A stretch of DNA of 64,000 nucleotides from Oreohelix idahoensis (GCA_024509875.1 JAMPIV010010589.1:613453-677452), one strand, 5' to 3'; counted from the stretch's first letter, positions 20,678-33,242 are shown. A program made the numbers and translations. Notes: generated by a model from the letters alone, not told the origin.

Positions 20678-21756
20678 TGTTGCGTGATAAATTCTCGCAA
20701 CATCGTTTTATTTCAATATCTATTTTATAACGCAAGGGCAACAACTGCTTGAAATTTATTGTCACTTTTCTCGGTAAGCATTTGTCTTCTCGCGTTGGTA
20801 TCGAATGCAGTTAAGTTTGAGCTGTGGTCATTTTGCGCTGGACTGCGCATGACTTGTCTTGCTTCTTGGTCGATCGGTTTCCGCCCACCACTAGTGGAGT
20901 GAGCGATTTGGAATGGCGAAAGAGATGCCTCGTTGAAGAGGGGATCTCCGCTATTTTTTGTTCTGTCAGGGATGTGTAGTCCTCTTATGGATATTTCGTT
21001 TATTCGGGATAATACCTCTAGTGTATTTGCACATGCCGGGAGGCATAATATTTCTGTGTATTTCCGGAAGGCAAGGTAAATTAACATTTTCATTAACTCT
21101 ATCGATTTTTGGTCGTGAACGATTTCTGGTTCATAGCCTGTCTTCGAAAGTCGTCGTCACGAGATGTTTTCCTAGCTCACATGTCGCTGTATTGTGCTGC
21201 ATCGGTTGATGCAGGTTCCAAGGACCATTACTTGCTACTTTGTTAAATGAACTAGGTTTGGAAAACCTTTATTATCTAGAGGATATTTTTGAGGACATTA
21301 TTTATACTTCGGCAGACGTGTCTGTCTTGCTGAAGTCAAACTAAGGAGAGTGAACTGATCTCATACATCTGGTTATCTCCTGGCTGTTATAGAAAGGGAT
21401 GGAGTTTTTCACCTGACTACATTTACAGCACTTTGAAATATAACATGCATCTGACTCATCATTGTAATGCTGTCTACCGTCTATTGCTGTATTGAATGTT
21501 GCTGTGATAATGACTGTTTGATGTGTCTACATATTCGCGTAACCATTTTGTCACTGTGGCGTCCACAATAAATAGTGAAGAAAAACGTCAACGGCTGTTT
21601 CAAGAATCATTGACTTTATACGTCGTGAGTTTACTGACGTCCTATGTGGATTGCCCTGTTATTTTTGTATGAACATTGTTTTGACTGAACACATCTGCAC
21701 ACTACACAAAACCAGACATGCGGATACCATCCATCATCATATGGCATCACGCATCA
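20678..21756 (+). repeat. 3' LTR of element A
   Basis: 1,079 bp, starting TGTTGCGTGA and ending CACGCATCA, with AATAAA at 21567-21572. It matches the outer parts of the 5' LTR almost perfectly. CTTAG follows at 21757-21761. Both LTRs contain matching 83- to 122-codon frames on both strands, which I regard as noncoding. Confidence 0.95.
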
Positions 21757-21761
21757 CTTAG

Positions 21762-22145
21762 TTACCTTTTTTATGCAGGAACTGGATTGGATCTACTGTG
21801 CTGGTCATGCAGGGGTACGCGGTAATGAGAGAGCTGACAGACTAGCACCAAGAGCACCAACAGTGGAGACACTGGATATGGATAAGGGAGAGATACTGAG
21901 AACAATTAATGATCGCCTGTTAGAGAATGACACTGCAATAGATCAGTCACCAAAGTTAAGACTGTTGGAATTTGGCATCAAACGTAAGGCTAGCAGAGAT
22001 GGGCGTATTAGGGAATGCATCCGTCGTGTATACAACCAGTGAGCTACAGGAGCAGTTGGCATTCACACTCTTCGACATATACTGAGGGAGACTGAGCACC
22101 TATGGGTTTGCCCGGAGTGCAGTGATGTCGATTCTTGTCAACAAT
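21762..22145 (+). pseudogene. LINE RNase H domain remnant
   Basis: The frame 21773-22042 reads LDWIYCAGHAGVRGNERADR, the core of a LINE-type RNase HI domain, followed by a diverged tail (LRTINDRLLEND, FGIKRKASRDGR). After a stop at 22041 the homology seems to continue to ECSDVDSC near 22135. Element A inserted just upstream of this segment. No RT domain is seen left of element A, so this is a fragment. RNase H in such LINEs removes the RNA template during reverse transcription. Confidence 0.65.
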
Positions 22146-22164
22146 AACAATATCTTGTTTATGA

Positions 22165-22420
22165 CTTTCAGATACTGATATCATTATGGTTTTCCTTTGC
22201 GCTCTTTCCAGAGCTTGGTGCTACCACTGCAGCTGGTCCCTTGCAGGAAGTCTGTAACAGGATGTCACGTGATTTTGCAGCTGTGGTTTCATTAGCAATT
22301 TCTTTCCAATATGAGGTTGCCAGCCTGATGCAAAACCTCAATTTGGTCGCCTTGATAGAGCAGTATAGACCCATTCCTCCTTTGTCTCTTTAGAGATCCA
22401 CTGGGAACTACATGGGGCAG
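22165..22420 (-). repeat. Dispersed repeat D1, copy 3
   Basis: GCTACCACTGCAGCTGGTCC, GCCAGCCTGATGCAAAACCTC, TTTGGTCGCC and TGTCTCTTTAGAGATCC match other D1 copies in order. This is the longest copy in the window together with 25366. Confidence 0.55.
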
Positions 22421-22512
22421 AAACTGATAAAACATGTCGTAACAGCCTTGAGTAGTTCTCTGTAATCTCAGAGGAGACAAGGAAAGAAAGAGACTATGGT
22501 AGATTTGTTTTC

Positions 22513-22585
22513 ACTGCTAACAATGGTAACACTGCTAACAATGGTAACACTGCTAACAATGTTAACACTGCTAACAATGGTAACG
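22513..22585. repeat. 18-bp tandem repeat, about 4 units
   Basis: The unit TGCTAACAATGGTAACAC is repeated about four times with one or two changes. Confidence 0.85.
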
Positions 22586-22621
22586 TTAAAAGTTGAACAT
22601 CGGGTTAATACGAGGGTAGTG

Positions 22622-22650
22622 CTTGGTTAGCGATCATCATCATCATCATC

Positions 22651-22692
<42 letters not shown>

Positions 22693-22915
22693 ACAGTTCC
22701 TCAAGGAGCCTATGCCTTCAAGAAACTCATTCCAAGTCCTGTCCCGTGCCATCGGCTCTAGGTCTCTCCACGTCATCTTCATCCCTGTCATATCTATCTC
22801 CAGTTGTCTTATCCGTGTGTTGTTCGGTTCATCTACCACTCTTAACCAGGGTATTCCAGAACAATGCTTGCCTTGTAATGCTATCGAAAGGTTTCCTTAG
22901 TGTGTGTCCTTAGTG
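22622..22915 (-). pseudogene. RTE-like LINE 3' end with (TGA)n tail
   Basis: On the minus strand the reading QLEIDMTGMKMTWRDLEPMA, then WNEFLEGIGSL, matches the C-terminal tail of RTE-type LINE proteins and the remnant at 9868-10245. The coding end is followed by a TGA/ATG trinucleotide run (plus-strand ATC repeats at 22628-22692), which is the element's 3' tail. All catalytic domains are missing, as expected of a 5'-truncated insertion. Confidence 0.7.
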
Positions 22916-23090
22916 TATGTGTGTGCGTACGTATGTGGTATACATGCATATGTGTATGTGTGTATCCATGTACGTATTTGCATGCACGTGTGTGTATGCA
23001 TGCATTCATGTAAGTGTATAGCGTGTACGTAAACAGTTATGTATGTAGCAGACATACACATGCATACACACACACTTTCATACGCGGGCA
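22900..23090. repeat. Degenerate TG/TATG tract
   Basis: About 190 bp of mostly alternating purine-pyrimidine sequence (GTGTATGTGTGTGCGTACGT, ACATGCATATGTGTATGTGT and similar). This is a decayed TG microsatellite with Z-DNA-prone composition and is noncoding. Confidence 0.7.
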
Positions 23091-23569
23091 CGTGTTTTAT
23101 GACAGATACAGTATGCAGGGACTACTGAAAGTATAATATGGTAGCAGATGTTCTAATATTCACCTGGGCTGAGCATTAAAATTCTATCTATTTAACATGT
23201 TATGAATGGCTTGTTAGACGCCTGTTGGTTGCTCCGGTGTAAACGAACAGTCTGAATCTTGGAATAGGCAATGCGTTGTCATAGATTTTTGTTGTTGTTG
23301 GAACCAGATCATTGTTTCTGTGTTCACCGTGTGTTTTAGAAATTTAATCCCGTTCAGAAGTGTCGCTTAATCTTTCTCTAAAGCCCTCAAAGTGTTGCCT
23401 TTTTTTTTTACCCCTACCAACTGTGAGATATAACTGCGGTTGTGTGAATATTCAGATACAGGAACGCATTATGAATGACAGTTGTTAATACGGACACATT
23501 TTTGACATGAATTTAATGCTATATAGGTGAAACATCGTGCTTTTGTTATTCTTTTTTATTTTAAATAGG
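23091..23569. other. No gene seen
   Basis: AT-rich sequence with a T10 run near 23400. No coding or repeat signal recognised. Confidence 0.45.
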
Positions 23570-24180
<611 letters not shown>

Positions 24181-24181
24181 C

Positions 24182-24494
24182 TTTTTGTAATAAGTACCAA
24201 GGCAAGATTTTCAAAGGGGTAATTTCCTATCTTTCGTACCTTTTTGCTCCGCAGTGAATATGTATAGTCAAGTGTTCTTTCGTAGCGCTTAGGGTTAGGA
24301 TTAGGGTTAGGATTAGGGTTAGGATTAGGGTTTGTGTTAGGGTTAGTGTTAACCATAATACTAACCCTAATTCTAACCCTAATCCTAACCCTAAGCGCTA
24401 CGAAACAACACCTAACTACATATATTCACTGCGGAGCAAAAAGGTACGAAAGATAGGAAATTACCTTAAAAGGAATCTGTTCATTTACAAAACA
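24182..24494. repeat. Palindrome with telomere-like repeats at its centre
   Basis: The left arm (about 24221-24353) reads inverted as the right arm (about 24360-24465). Shared blocks are GGTAATTTCCTATCTTTCGT, CTTTTTGCTCCGCAGTGAAT and CGTAGCGCTTAGGGTTAGGA. The inner arms consist of TTAGGGTTAGGA repeats on the left and their complement on the right, meeting at GTTAACCATAATAC near 24350. Weaker matches continue outward (TTTTGTAA near 24184; TTTACAAAA near 24486). Confidence 0.85.
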
Positions 24495-25365
24495 TGATGA
24501 AACACTGCTAATTAATTATTCACATTTCAGTCCATTAGCTTTCTCTCCCCCCCCCCTTCTTTCCCCGCTTTCTATTGTTGACGCTTTGCTCCTTAGCTTT
24601 ATAACCAGTACATTCAGATGAATGACCACTGAAGAATTAGTGCCGTAATGAGGACGTGCAGCAGAAAAAAGCGCAACATAATTATTATCCGCCATGTTTT
24701 GGCCGGTGACTTACTAGTATAAAATAAATATGCTGGAAGTCACGAAGTCAGAATGACACAAACCATTCTTAAAATGATGCGTAAAATACCATCACCGTTA
24801 GTATCAAATAGGAGAAGGATCCACCAATAGTAAACTGACGCCTGATAGTCAGGTGTCTTAATTACTTATTCAAATAATAGGCATAGGTAAACATTCCGCA
24901 TTTGATAGTGGAGATCAGGCCAAGTGTGCGTGAATTGTGATGTGTAGGCCATAATAATGTTTGTGAAACTGTGTGGTATATCAAGTTGATGGTCAACGCT
25001 TTATATTAATTGTTGCACAGTCAAATGCCGTTTGATATTCTAAAGTAATATTTAATCTTGATTGGTGTAACTGTGTATTTTAAGGTGTACTAACAACGAA
25101 TAAGAACTAGCCTACCCAGTGTGAGATGTAGCAGTGAAGTGGAGTGTTCGTACATAAAATTATACAAAGTACATTTGTTTGTGTAGGAATTTTAATATTT
25201 TTCTGCAGTGGAATTTTTGAGTCTGTACCGGTTTATTTATATGGATACTTTTTGATTTTTCTTGATAATGATGAGGAGCATCCCTGACATTACCATGATA
25301 ATAAATCTCAGAGCTGCTTGTAATTTCTTTCCATTATTACTTTCATTATTTTATGTTTTCGCTCC
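24495..25365. other. No gene seen
   Basis: AT-rich sequence with a C11 run near 24548. No domain, SINE or tandem repeat recognised. Confidence 0.45.
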
Positions 25366-25600
25366 ATATGGCGCATGGAGCCACCACTCCAGTTGGTTCC
25401 ATTGCACAAAGCCTACATGGTTCCATTGCACAAAGCCTACATGGTTCCATTGCACAAAGCCTACATAAAAGCTTTTCTATTTTCTTGCAGTGGTGGTTCG
25501 ACAACACCTTTTGTGTACGGTGAAGGTGCCAGCCTCATACACAACTTCATTTTAGTCGTCTCTTAAGAGATACACGAGGAAACAGTAGTCTAGAAGTGCA
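25366..25600 (-). repeat. Dispersed repeat D1, copy 4, with an internal 24-bp triplication
   Basis: GGAGCCACCACTCCAGTTGG, GGTGCCAGCCTCATACA, TTCATTTTAGTCG and GTCTCTTAAGAGATACACG match D1 in order. Within it the 24-mer starting GGTTCCATTGCACAAAGCCT is repeated exactly three times (25395-25466). Confidence 0.6.
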
Positions 25601-26559
25601 GATGTCAGGATTTTTCCAATATTGTTATAAATTGGCGTGGCTGAATTTGAAATTAAGTTGTCAAAATTTTCATACTTCAGCAGAATTTTGTTAGGTAAGA
25701 AAATTTAAAAGTTTATCATAATTATAATTCAGATAAGACCTGGGAGGATTTTCAAATTTTCTGTTATAATTGTTGTTTTTTATTTTTGCAAAAAAGACTT
25801 TGACATGGCTTGATCCAGGTCCCAGTTGTTTCTAATGGATATAACAACCAGTGTTTCGACACTGCATATCGTCGTTAAGAACGTAACGTCTTTGCTGTCA
25901 GTTCGTGGAACTACCTGAAGGCTTCTCTGGGGTGTGCTGAGATTCACAGATATGAATCCCTGTCAGCGAGTCTGCTTCATTTTGTGCTACCCATGCTGTG
26001 GTATAAGTAAGTGCGTTATTGTTTAAACACCTGCTTTTTTACTTTTACGTTCGGGCCCCTTTTTTTGTTTAAAAAGCGCTGCTTCTTGATTATCTCTTTT
26101 CCCAGCACTTTTCTTTCCGCAGACGAAGGTGAGTGCATGCACATTCCCTGATAAGCATGACCAAAACCTTGCATCCGCAATTTTTTTTTTTTTTTTTTAG
26201 AAATTGGATGCTTGTTGTAAAGTTTATAAGAACTGTTTTTTAAAACTTAAAAATCGTAACACTGGAGAAAGTATTCAGTGAAACGTGGACGTAGAGTTAA
26301 AATTACTTAGTAAAAATTACTAATCTCCGCACATTATAGCGAATGAGAAGTGAAATTTGTCATACGACGCAACAATTTATAAGAAACTGAATACTACAAT
26401 AAAATACTACAATAAAACTACAATAAAAATGCAACAGAAACGCTTGACAAAGCTTCACTCAAATAGTCCTTGACCGTTACCTTTAAAACAGATGATTAAA
26501 AGAATATTCAAAATAACCAAAACTGAAGTCACTGCAATATTTAACAATCATTTTACCTG
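25601..26559. other. No gene seen
   Basis: AT-rich sequence with a T17 run near 26182 and a short triplicated ACAATAAAA motif near 26395-26425. No coding signal. Confidence 0.45.
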
Positions 26560-26700
26560 AGCTGTTGTGGTTGAATATCCTGTGTTGTTGACTCGAGACG
26601 GTGGATATGCACTCGAGTCACCAGAACGACTCGACTCGCCTCTTTTTTTTTTTAAGTGACTAGATTTGACTCGGGACTTCTCAGTGTTGGCGAACCAGCT
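26560..26700. repeat. GACTCG-rich repeat, left part
   Basis: Repeated GACTCGAG, CACTCGAGTCA, GACTCGACTCG and TTTGACTCGGGACTT motifs. A similar GACTCG/GACTTGGGACTT stretch lies at 30480-30610, beyond the LINE pair. The two could be parts of one repeat split by the LINE insertion, but this is not proven. Confidence 0.5.
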
Positions 26701-26856
26701 TCTCCCGTGAATTCGTAATGCACTTATTACGAGACACCGAAAATGGTTTGGCTTTATCGACTGGATAAAATATATGTGCCAAAAGAGTGTGGTGAGATGA
26801 AAACAGTAACTAAATAAATACTTTAAACAGAGATTATTGCTTATTATTATTATTTG

Positions 26857-29211
26857 AACCACAATTGGATGAAGTCCAGTGCGGATTCCGAGCAAACCGA
26901 AGTCATCATCATCATCAGCTGCCATCTCCACAACGAAGGTTGGCTGTAAAGGATCTCCAACGTCTTCTGTCTCTTGTCTTGGTGGTGCACTCTGATAGGC
27001 TCTTCCCTGTCCATCTCTTGATGTTATCTTCCCACTTATAGCGCTGTCTTCCCCTTGCACGTTTGCCTTCACCTCTCCCTTCTATTATGGTATTCTGCAA
27101 GGTGTTATGCCTTTTTATGTGGCCAAAGTACTTTAGCTGCCGAACTTTGATCTCCCTCATTAGTTCTCTTTTCATACCTAGATTTTCTAGGACCTCCTTA
27201 TTTGTTTTCTTCTCTTTCCATGAGATACGCCCCATTCTTCTATATATCCACATTTCAAGAGCCTCAATTCTTTCTTCCAAATGCTTATACATCGTCGATG
27301 TTTCCGCCCCATACAGAAATGCAGAATATATATAACACTTTATGATTCTCAGTTTTAATTTGTGAGATAACTGTTTTGATGTCAGTATATGTTTCATGTT
27401 GTTGAATGTAGCCTTGGCCATTCCTATTCTCTTCTTGATTTCTGTTTAACATCTGCCATCTTCCGTTATTATATGACCAAGATATACGTAGCTCTTGACT
27501 TGTTCCAGGATTTTCCCATTTACGCTTATCTTTAATGTGGGTTTATCGTCTGTTTTGCTAATTATCATAGTTTTTGTTTTCTCAATATTAATGTCGAGTC
27601 CATATTCATGACTTATACTGTTCACTTGCTTCACTAGTTCTTGTAACTCCTGTTCGCTTTCAGCTAACAACACGGTATCATCTGCATATCTAAGGTTGTT
27701 TATTGACCTTCCACTGATGTTTAGTCCTGGTATTTCCTGTATCTGTGTGAAAATTTTTTCGGTGTATAAACCTTGTCTGACACCTCTTTTTATGTCTATG
27801 TATGGTGAATAATTCCTTCCAGATCTTACTGTGGCAGTTTGCTCCCAATAAAGGTTACTGAGTATTCTTATATCTTTTCCATCAATACCTATGTCTTCGA
27901 GGCATTCAATTATTTTCTCATGATGGACTCTGTCAAAAGCCTTCTTATAGTCAATGAAGCACATGTACATACTTTTTTGGACCTCTGTATATTTTTCTGC
28001 TAATATTCTTAGGCAAAATATTGCCTCTCTTGTTCCACTGTTCCGTCTAAAACCAAACTGTTCTTCTTGGATTTCGCTGTCTACCTTCCTTTTTATTCTT
28101 TCCTGTATGATTTTGAGCAGTATCTTAATTGCATGACTCATCAGGCTGATTGTTCTGAAGTCTGAACATTCTGTTGCATTAGGTTTTTTTGGGCAATGTT
28201 ATAAAAACTGATGTCTTCATGTCTTGTGGTATATATCCTGTATTGTATATATCTTTGCATAGATCAGTGATTGTATCTATACCAAAACTCTCCAGGGCTT
28301 CTATCATTTCAATTTTTATGTTATCCGTGCCTGCTGATTTTCCTTTTTGTATCATATGTATGGCATTCTCTACTTCTGATCTGAGAATGTTTGGGCCTTC
28401 ATTAGAATCTGGTGATGGTTTTTTTTACCTCTGTTGTCCTCGAATAGTTCTTTTACGTATTCTGCCCATCTGTTTGATTATTCTTTCTCATCAAGTAATA
28501 TTACACCATTTTTGTTCTTGATACAGCTTCCTCCTTGTGCAAACCGTGACCTATTTGATAATTTCTTTATTTCTTCATGCATATCTCTTGTCATGTGCTT
28601 TGCTTCCAATTCTTCTATTTCCTTGCATTTTGTTTCTATCCACCGTTCTTTTGCTTGTCTACACATAGTACGTATGTCATTGTCTATTGTTTTATATTCT
28701 GGAGTGTTTTTTGCTTTCTTTCTTTCTGCCATTTTACTCAAGATGTCATCTGTCATCCAAATTTGATTTTTCTTAGGCTCCTTTTTAGGTAAATTTGCAT
28801 TTGCTGATTATATGCTTGTTTTTAAGCATTCCCATTTTGTGGTTACCTTTTCTTCTGGGTTTTCTCTTCTATACTGCTCCATGCTTTCTGTCAGTAACTG
28901 TTCATATTTATCTTTGACGTCGATTAGATATTTTTGTTTTATATCTGGTTGTTTCAGTGCTGATATTTCTATCTGGGGTTCCTCCTGTCTTCTGTTTCCT
29001 GTTCTTTTCAGCTTTATATTTACTTTGATGACGACCGGATTGTGATCTGAATTTATGTCGGCGCCAGGATGTGTCTTTGCACTTGTGACACTGTTCTTAA
29101 ATCTATGTTTTATCATGATATAGTCAATTTGATTTCTTGTTACATCTCCTGGGCTTTTCCATGTGTATAATTTCCTTGGGTGGTGTTCAAAAAAGGTGTT
29201 ACATATGACCA
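26857..29211 (-). pseudogene. LINE L1x: endonuclease end, RT and C-terminal region, decayed
   Basis: On the minus strand the segment runs from the end of an apurinic endonuclease domain (SDHNPVV, about 29050), through a linker, to reverse transcriptase (FIDYKKAFDRV near 27955; YADDTVLLAES near 27665) and a C-terminal tail (YGAETSTM, RQLKYFGHIKRH, GRQRYKWEDNIKRW). An in-frame deletion removes the usual LSP-containing segment right after GVRQGL (about 27770). Several frame changes and stops separate the parts. The 5' end is missing beyond NTFFEHHPRK (about 29190). Lineage is RTE- or Ingi-like; I cannot decide. The 3' end faces an ATT-rich run at 26841-26856. Confidence 0.8.
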
Positions 29212-30405
29212 GCTGGTGTACTCAAGACCTAATCTTCACAGTCAGGCAGCTGAGTGAAAAGGCCCTTGAGTATAAGAGTGAGATCCATCTTTGTTTCATA
29301 GATCTGGAAAAGGCGTTTGACAGGGTCCCCTGGAGCAAACTTTGGGACTGTTTGGCAAGGAAGAACATTCCAGCACCTCTGATTCATGCTATACAGAGCT
29401 TCTACAAGTCTTGCAGAAATAATGTGAGGACAGCAAACTATAAGTCAGAAGGGTTCAGGACCACCACTGGTGTAAGATAAGGCGATATCCTGTCACCTTA
29501 TCTTTTCATACTCCTCATGGACGATGTTATCAAGTCATGTAAGGAGAGAACAAGAAAGTATTCAGTGGGGTACTGGAAGATGAGACAGGTCTGTATTTCA
29601 GAGCTAGCATTTGCTGATGATGTCCTGATTGCTAAATCAGAGGCACATCTCCAATCCAACCTGCAAATCTGGAAGGAAGAGCTGGAGAAGAGAGGGATGG
29701 TCATAAGCAGCTCTAAAACAAAATCCATGGTGATATCACGAGAAGAAAGAGTACATCAGATTAAGCTGGAAGAACAGGTCCTGGAGTAGGTCGACCACTT
29801 TAAATACCTCGGAGCTATTATAGACCGAAAGGGAGGCATCAGAGAAGAGTTGGCAACTCGAAAAGCAGCAGCTGGGAGACTTTTTCAGGCCATAAACCGA
29901 GGATTCCTCAGCAAGAGGGAGGTTGGTAAAAAAACGAAGATGGCTGTATACCGCTCCACCTATGTCCCAGTCTTGACATATGGATGCGAGTCATGGGCAA
30001 TGACCACAACCCACAAAAGCCAGATCCAAACCTCAGAAATGAGGTATCTGAGGAAGGTGGTTGAAGTAACAAGAAGAGACATGGTCCGCAACCAGACGAT
30101 ACGTCAAGGCCTAAAATGCCACACCTGCCGACCCAAGTAGAACAGTCCCAACTAAGATGGTTTGGCCATGTCTGCAGAATGGGAGAAGATCGGCTACCAC
30201 GACAAGCATGGGAAACAAAGAGCCAAGGATCCAGATCCCCAGGACGACCCAGAGTCCGCTGGGAGGACAACATTAGACAATCTTTGAAGGACCGAGGATT
30301 AGAATGGAACCAGGCCAGGAGGAAGACAGCCGATAGGATAGTCTGGCGATCTCTCTTCCAAACCTCTACACCTCACGGTAGAAGGGGAACAACTAAGTAA
30401 GTAAG
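29212..30405 (+). pseudogene. LINE L2x: RT and C-terminal region, 5'-truncated
   Basis: Starting near 29217 the plus strand reads an RT domain (QDLIFTVRQL, FIDLEKAFDRVPW near 29305, LAFADDV near 29610) and a C-terminal region (YGCESWAM, LRWFGHVCRMGEDRL, GRPRVRWEDNIRQSL). Two glutamine codons have become stops (TAA near 29479 and TAG near 29787), judged against the second copy at 62909-63797; a codon next to the FADD motif is also lost. It ends in TAAG repeats (30394-30405). Its 5' end abuts the 5' end of the minus-strand LINE. Confidence 0.82.
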
Positions 30406-30479
30406 TATTATTATTTGTAGAAATTGGTATGATTGTTAGAATAAAACCGATTGTGACTATAAACAGTTTTACATTTAAA

Positions 30480-30610
30480 AAATGAGACTCGATTTGGGAC
30501 TCGACTTGAAATCTACTATTGGAGTATTGAAACTCAACTTGATACCTGCACTAAGAGACTTTAGACTGGACTTGGGACTTGTACTAAGAGACTTGAAGAA
30601 TAGCATTCCT
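30480..30610. repeat. GACTCG/GACTTG-rich repeat, right part
   Basis: Motifs GAGACTCGATTTGGGACTCG and AGACTGGACTTGGGACTTG resemble the stretch at 26560-26700. No coding domain is seen in the 83-codon frame here. Confidence 0.5.
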
Positions 30611-30699
30611 CTGATTCTTTCAGCAACTCGGTGTGCTGTCGATGATAGTGCACTTTCATTTCGAATGTGTCACGATTTACATCAGGGATTCTTAACCTT

Positions 30700-30895
30700 T
30701 CTTGTGCCATCCACCCCTTTGATTGTCCAATGAGGCTAATGTGACATCTTTGATTGTTCAGTAAAGTGTTACGGACCCCTATGATTGTTCAGTGAAGGCT
30801 TACGGACTCCTTTGATTGTCCGTTGAAGGCTTACGTAACCCTTTGATTGTCCGATGAAAGCTTACTGACCCTGGTGATTGTCCAGTGTGTCACGG
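30700..30895. repeat. Degenerate minisatellite, about 37- to 40-bp units
   Basis: Five or six diverged units share CTTTGATTGTCC, AGTGAAGGCTTACGGAC and similar. A further unit occurs alone near 31433-31470, on the far side of the TA tract. Confidence 0.7.
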
Positions 30896-31193
30896 GTTGC
30901 CTCCCCTTGCTCTGCAGTAGTGGTCCAACAGTGGCCAAAACCTAGAGTATCTAATGTGGGTCTTCAAAGGTGTCTACCTTCGCACAAGATTATTCTTGGC
31001 AGAGCTGTAGATAGAAGGATAATGATTCTTCTACCTCGTGGGAGTATTTACAAGATATTTCAGAAGTCAAGAACAATACCGAATGAGTCTGAGCACGTTA
31101 ACTTTTTATTTGACCCGCTGCCTTTTGTGAAGATGTGTATTGTATGATTTAGCCCCCAGCTGATTTAATTCAGCGAAATTCCTTTTATTAGCT

Positions 31194-32110
<917 letters not shown>

Positions 32111-32112
32111 AG

Positions 32113-32155
32113 ATTTCGTTCGTTCGTTCGTTCGTTCGTTCGTTCGTTCGTTCGT
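32113..32155. repeat. (TTCG)n run, about 10 units
   Basis: TTCGTTCGTTCG repeats directly after AATAAAGA. It probably is the 3' tail of a retroposon, like the shorter GTTC run at 8066-8083. Confidence 0.85.
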
Positions 32156-32676
32156 ACTATATAAAGTCAGAATCTTAACTTCTGTTCTGTCCTGGCTTCA
32201 GTCCGAGCTGTCTACTTGACGATTTCGGGAATGCAGAGTCGTGTATCTAAAATATCCTACATTATATCTCAGACTTCACCCACGCACTCTTGTTGTCTAC
32301 TACTAGGCAACTCCCAATCAGAGCGATTGTATATAACAACTCGAATTGCCAAACCAATGGCATTCAAAGTAAGTGTTATGATAGAGTAGTGCTTATGGAA
32401 TTTCCTGCGTGACTCATACGGATTGGAATTTTTTACACGGAAAGTTAATATATTTTTTGTTTGTTTTATCTTCTTTAAATTTTGATAAGAGTTGTAAATT
32501 ACATTTTTTTAAAATGTAGTTGTCAGTTGCGTGTATGTCTGTGCACGCGCGTGCGATAGTGTGTGTGTGTGTGTGGAGGGGAGGGAGGAGAAGTTTCAAT
32601 ATTTCTCTCAAGAAAGACAATCTTGTTGGAAAGAATACACCTAGATTATTTGCAGTTACCGCCCATTTCACTGATG
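32156..32676. other. No gene; short (GT)n near 32555
   Basis: AT-rich sequence. A GTGTGTGTGTGTGTGTG run is at about 32555-32573. The target copy AAACAATAC of the next LINE is at 32677-32685. Confidence 0.45.
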
Positions 32677-32685
32677 AAACAATAC

Positions 32686-33098
32686 TAATAATAATAATAA
32701 TAATAGCCCCTTCAGTCATAACTGACTATGGGAATGCGCCCCTGAGGTGGCAGCCCTCAGCTGCTTATTTTCCTGGTGCTCCTTTCGACATTTTCTCCTC
32801 ACCTCTGCTTCTTGTGTGAGCCTCTCTTCGCCCAATCTGAGGTGGTGCCGTAAATAGCATCGCCACTTAGTGCGATCGGCAGCTTCATCCTCCCATGTTG
32901 CTGGATCCATGTCCAGTGCCCTCATATCTCTCTTGCACACATCTTTGAACCTCAGCTGTGGTCGCCCAACTGTTCTCTTGCCATCTGCTAATTGTCCGTA
33001 GAAGATATCTTTTGGGATGCGACCATCTTCCATGCGGCGAACATGGCCAAGCCAGCGAAGTCTGCGCTGTCTAAGCAGCGTATACATACTTTGAAGGC
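32686..33098 (-). pseudogene. LINE 3' end, 5'-truncated, with 9-bp target duplication
   Basis: The minus strand reads LLRQRRLRWLGHVRRMEDGR, then TVGRPQLRFKDVCKRDM and WRCYLRHHLR, a C-terminal tail typical of widespread animal LINEs, in one frame of about 125 codons. The 3' end has an ATT/TAA trinucleotide tail (plus strand TAATAATAATAAT from 32686). The duplication AAACAATAC is present at 32677-32685 and 33099-33107. No catalytic domain is present, so it is dead on arrival. Confidence 0.85.
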
Positions 33099-33242
33099 AA
33101 ACAATACAAACCAACAAAAAAATTAATATTAATTTTAATGTTATTCATTTTATTATTTTTACGACTGATTATTGTATTGTCATCGGGAAAACACAACTAT
33201 GCCAAGTTTCTGGAAGTGATCGAAAAATCGATTGCAAGATAT

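Larger units (their letters stand above)
10751..21756 (+). mobile_element. LTR retrotransposon A (Gypsy-type, integrase before RT), 11,006 bp
   Basis: Two LTRs starting TGTTGCGTGA and ending CACGCATCA bound the element. The 5-bp target duplication CTTAG is at 10746-10750 and 21757-21761. Order inside: long leader, Gag, protease, integrase, reverse transcriptase, RNase H, 3' noncoding region and purine tract. Excluding the nested solo LTR and its duplication (1,705 bp), the original insertion was 9,301 bp. LTRs are nearly identical (I noticed only two substitutions, near 13352 and 13489), so insertion was recent. Protein order is that of Gmr1-type Gypsy elements. At least one likely inactivating frameshift is present (about 19205). 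Confidence 0.93.

Noticed and set aside
24290..24400. A true chromosome end
   Set aside because: Only a few imperfect TTAGGGTTAGGA units are present, in opposed orientation and with unique sequence on both sides. It is interstitial.
32520..32580. Promoter-like GC/GT-rich segment
   Set aside because: It is a short GT microsatellite with GGAGG runs, with no gene on either side.
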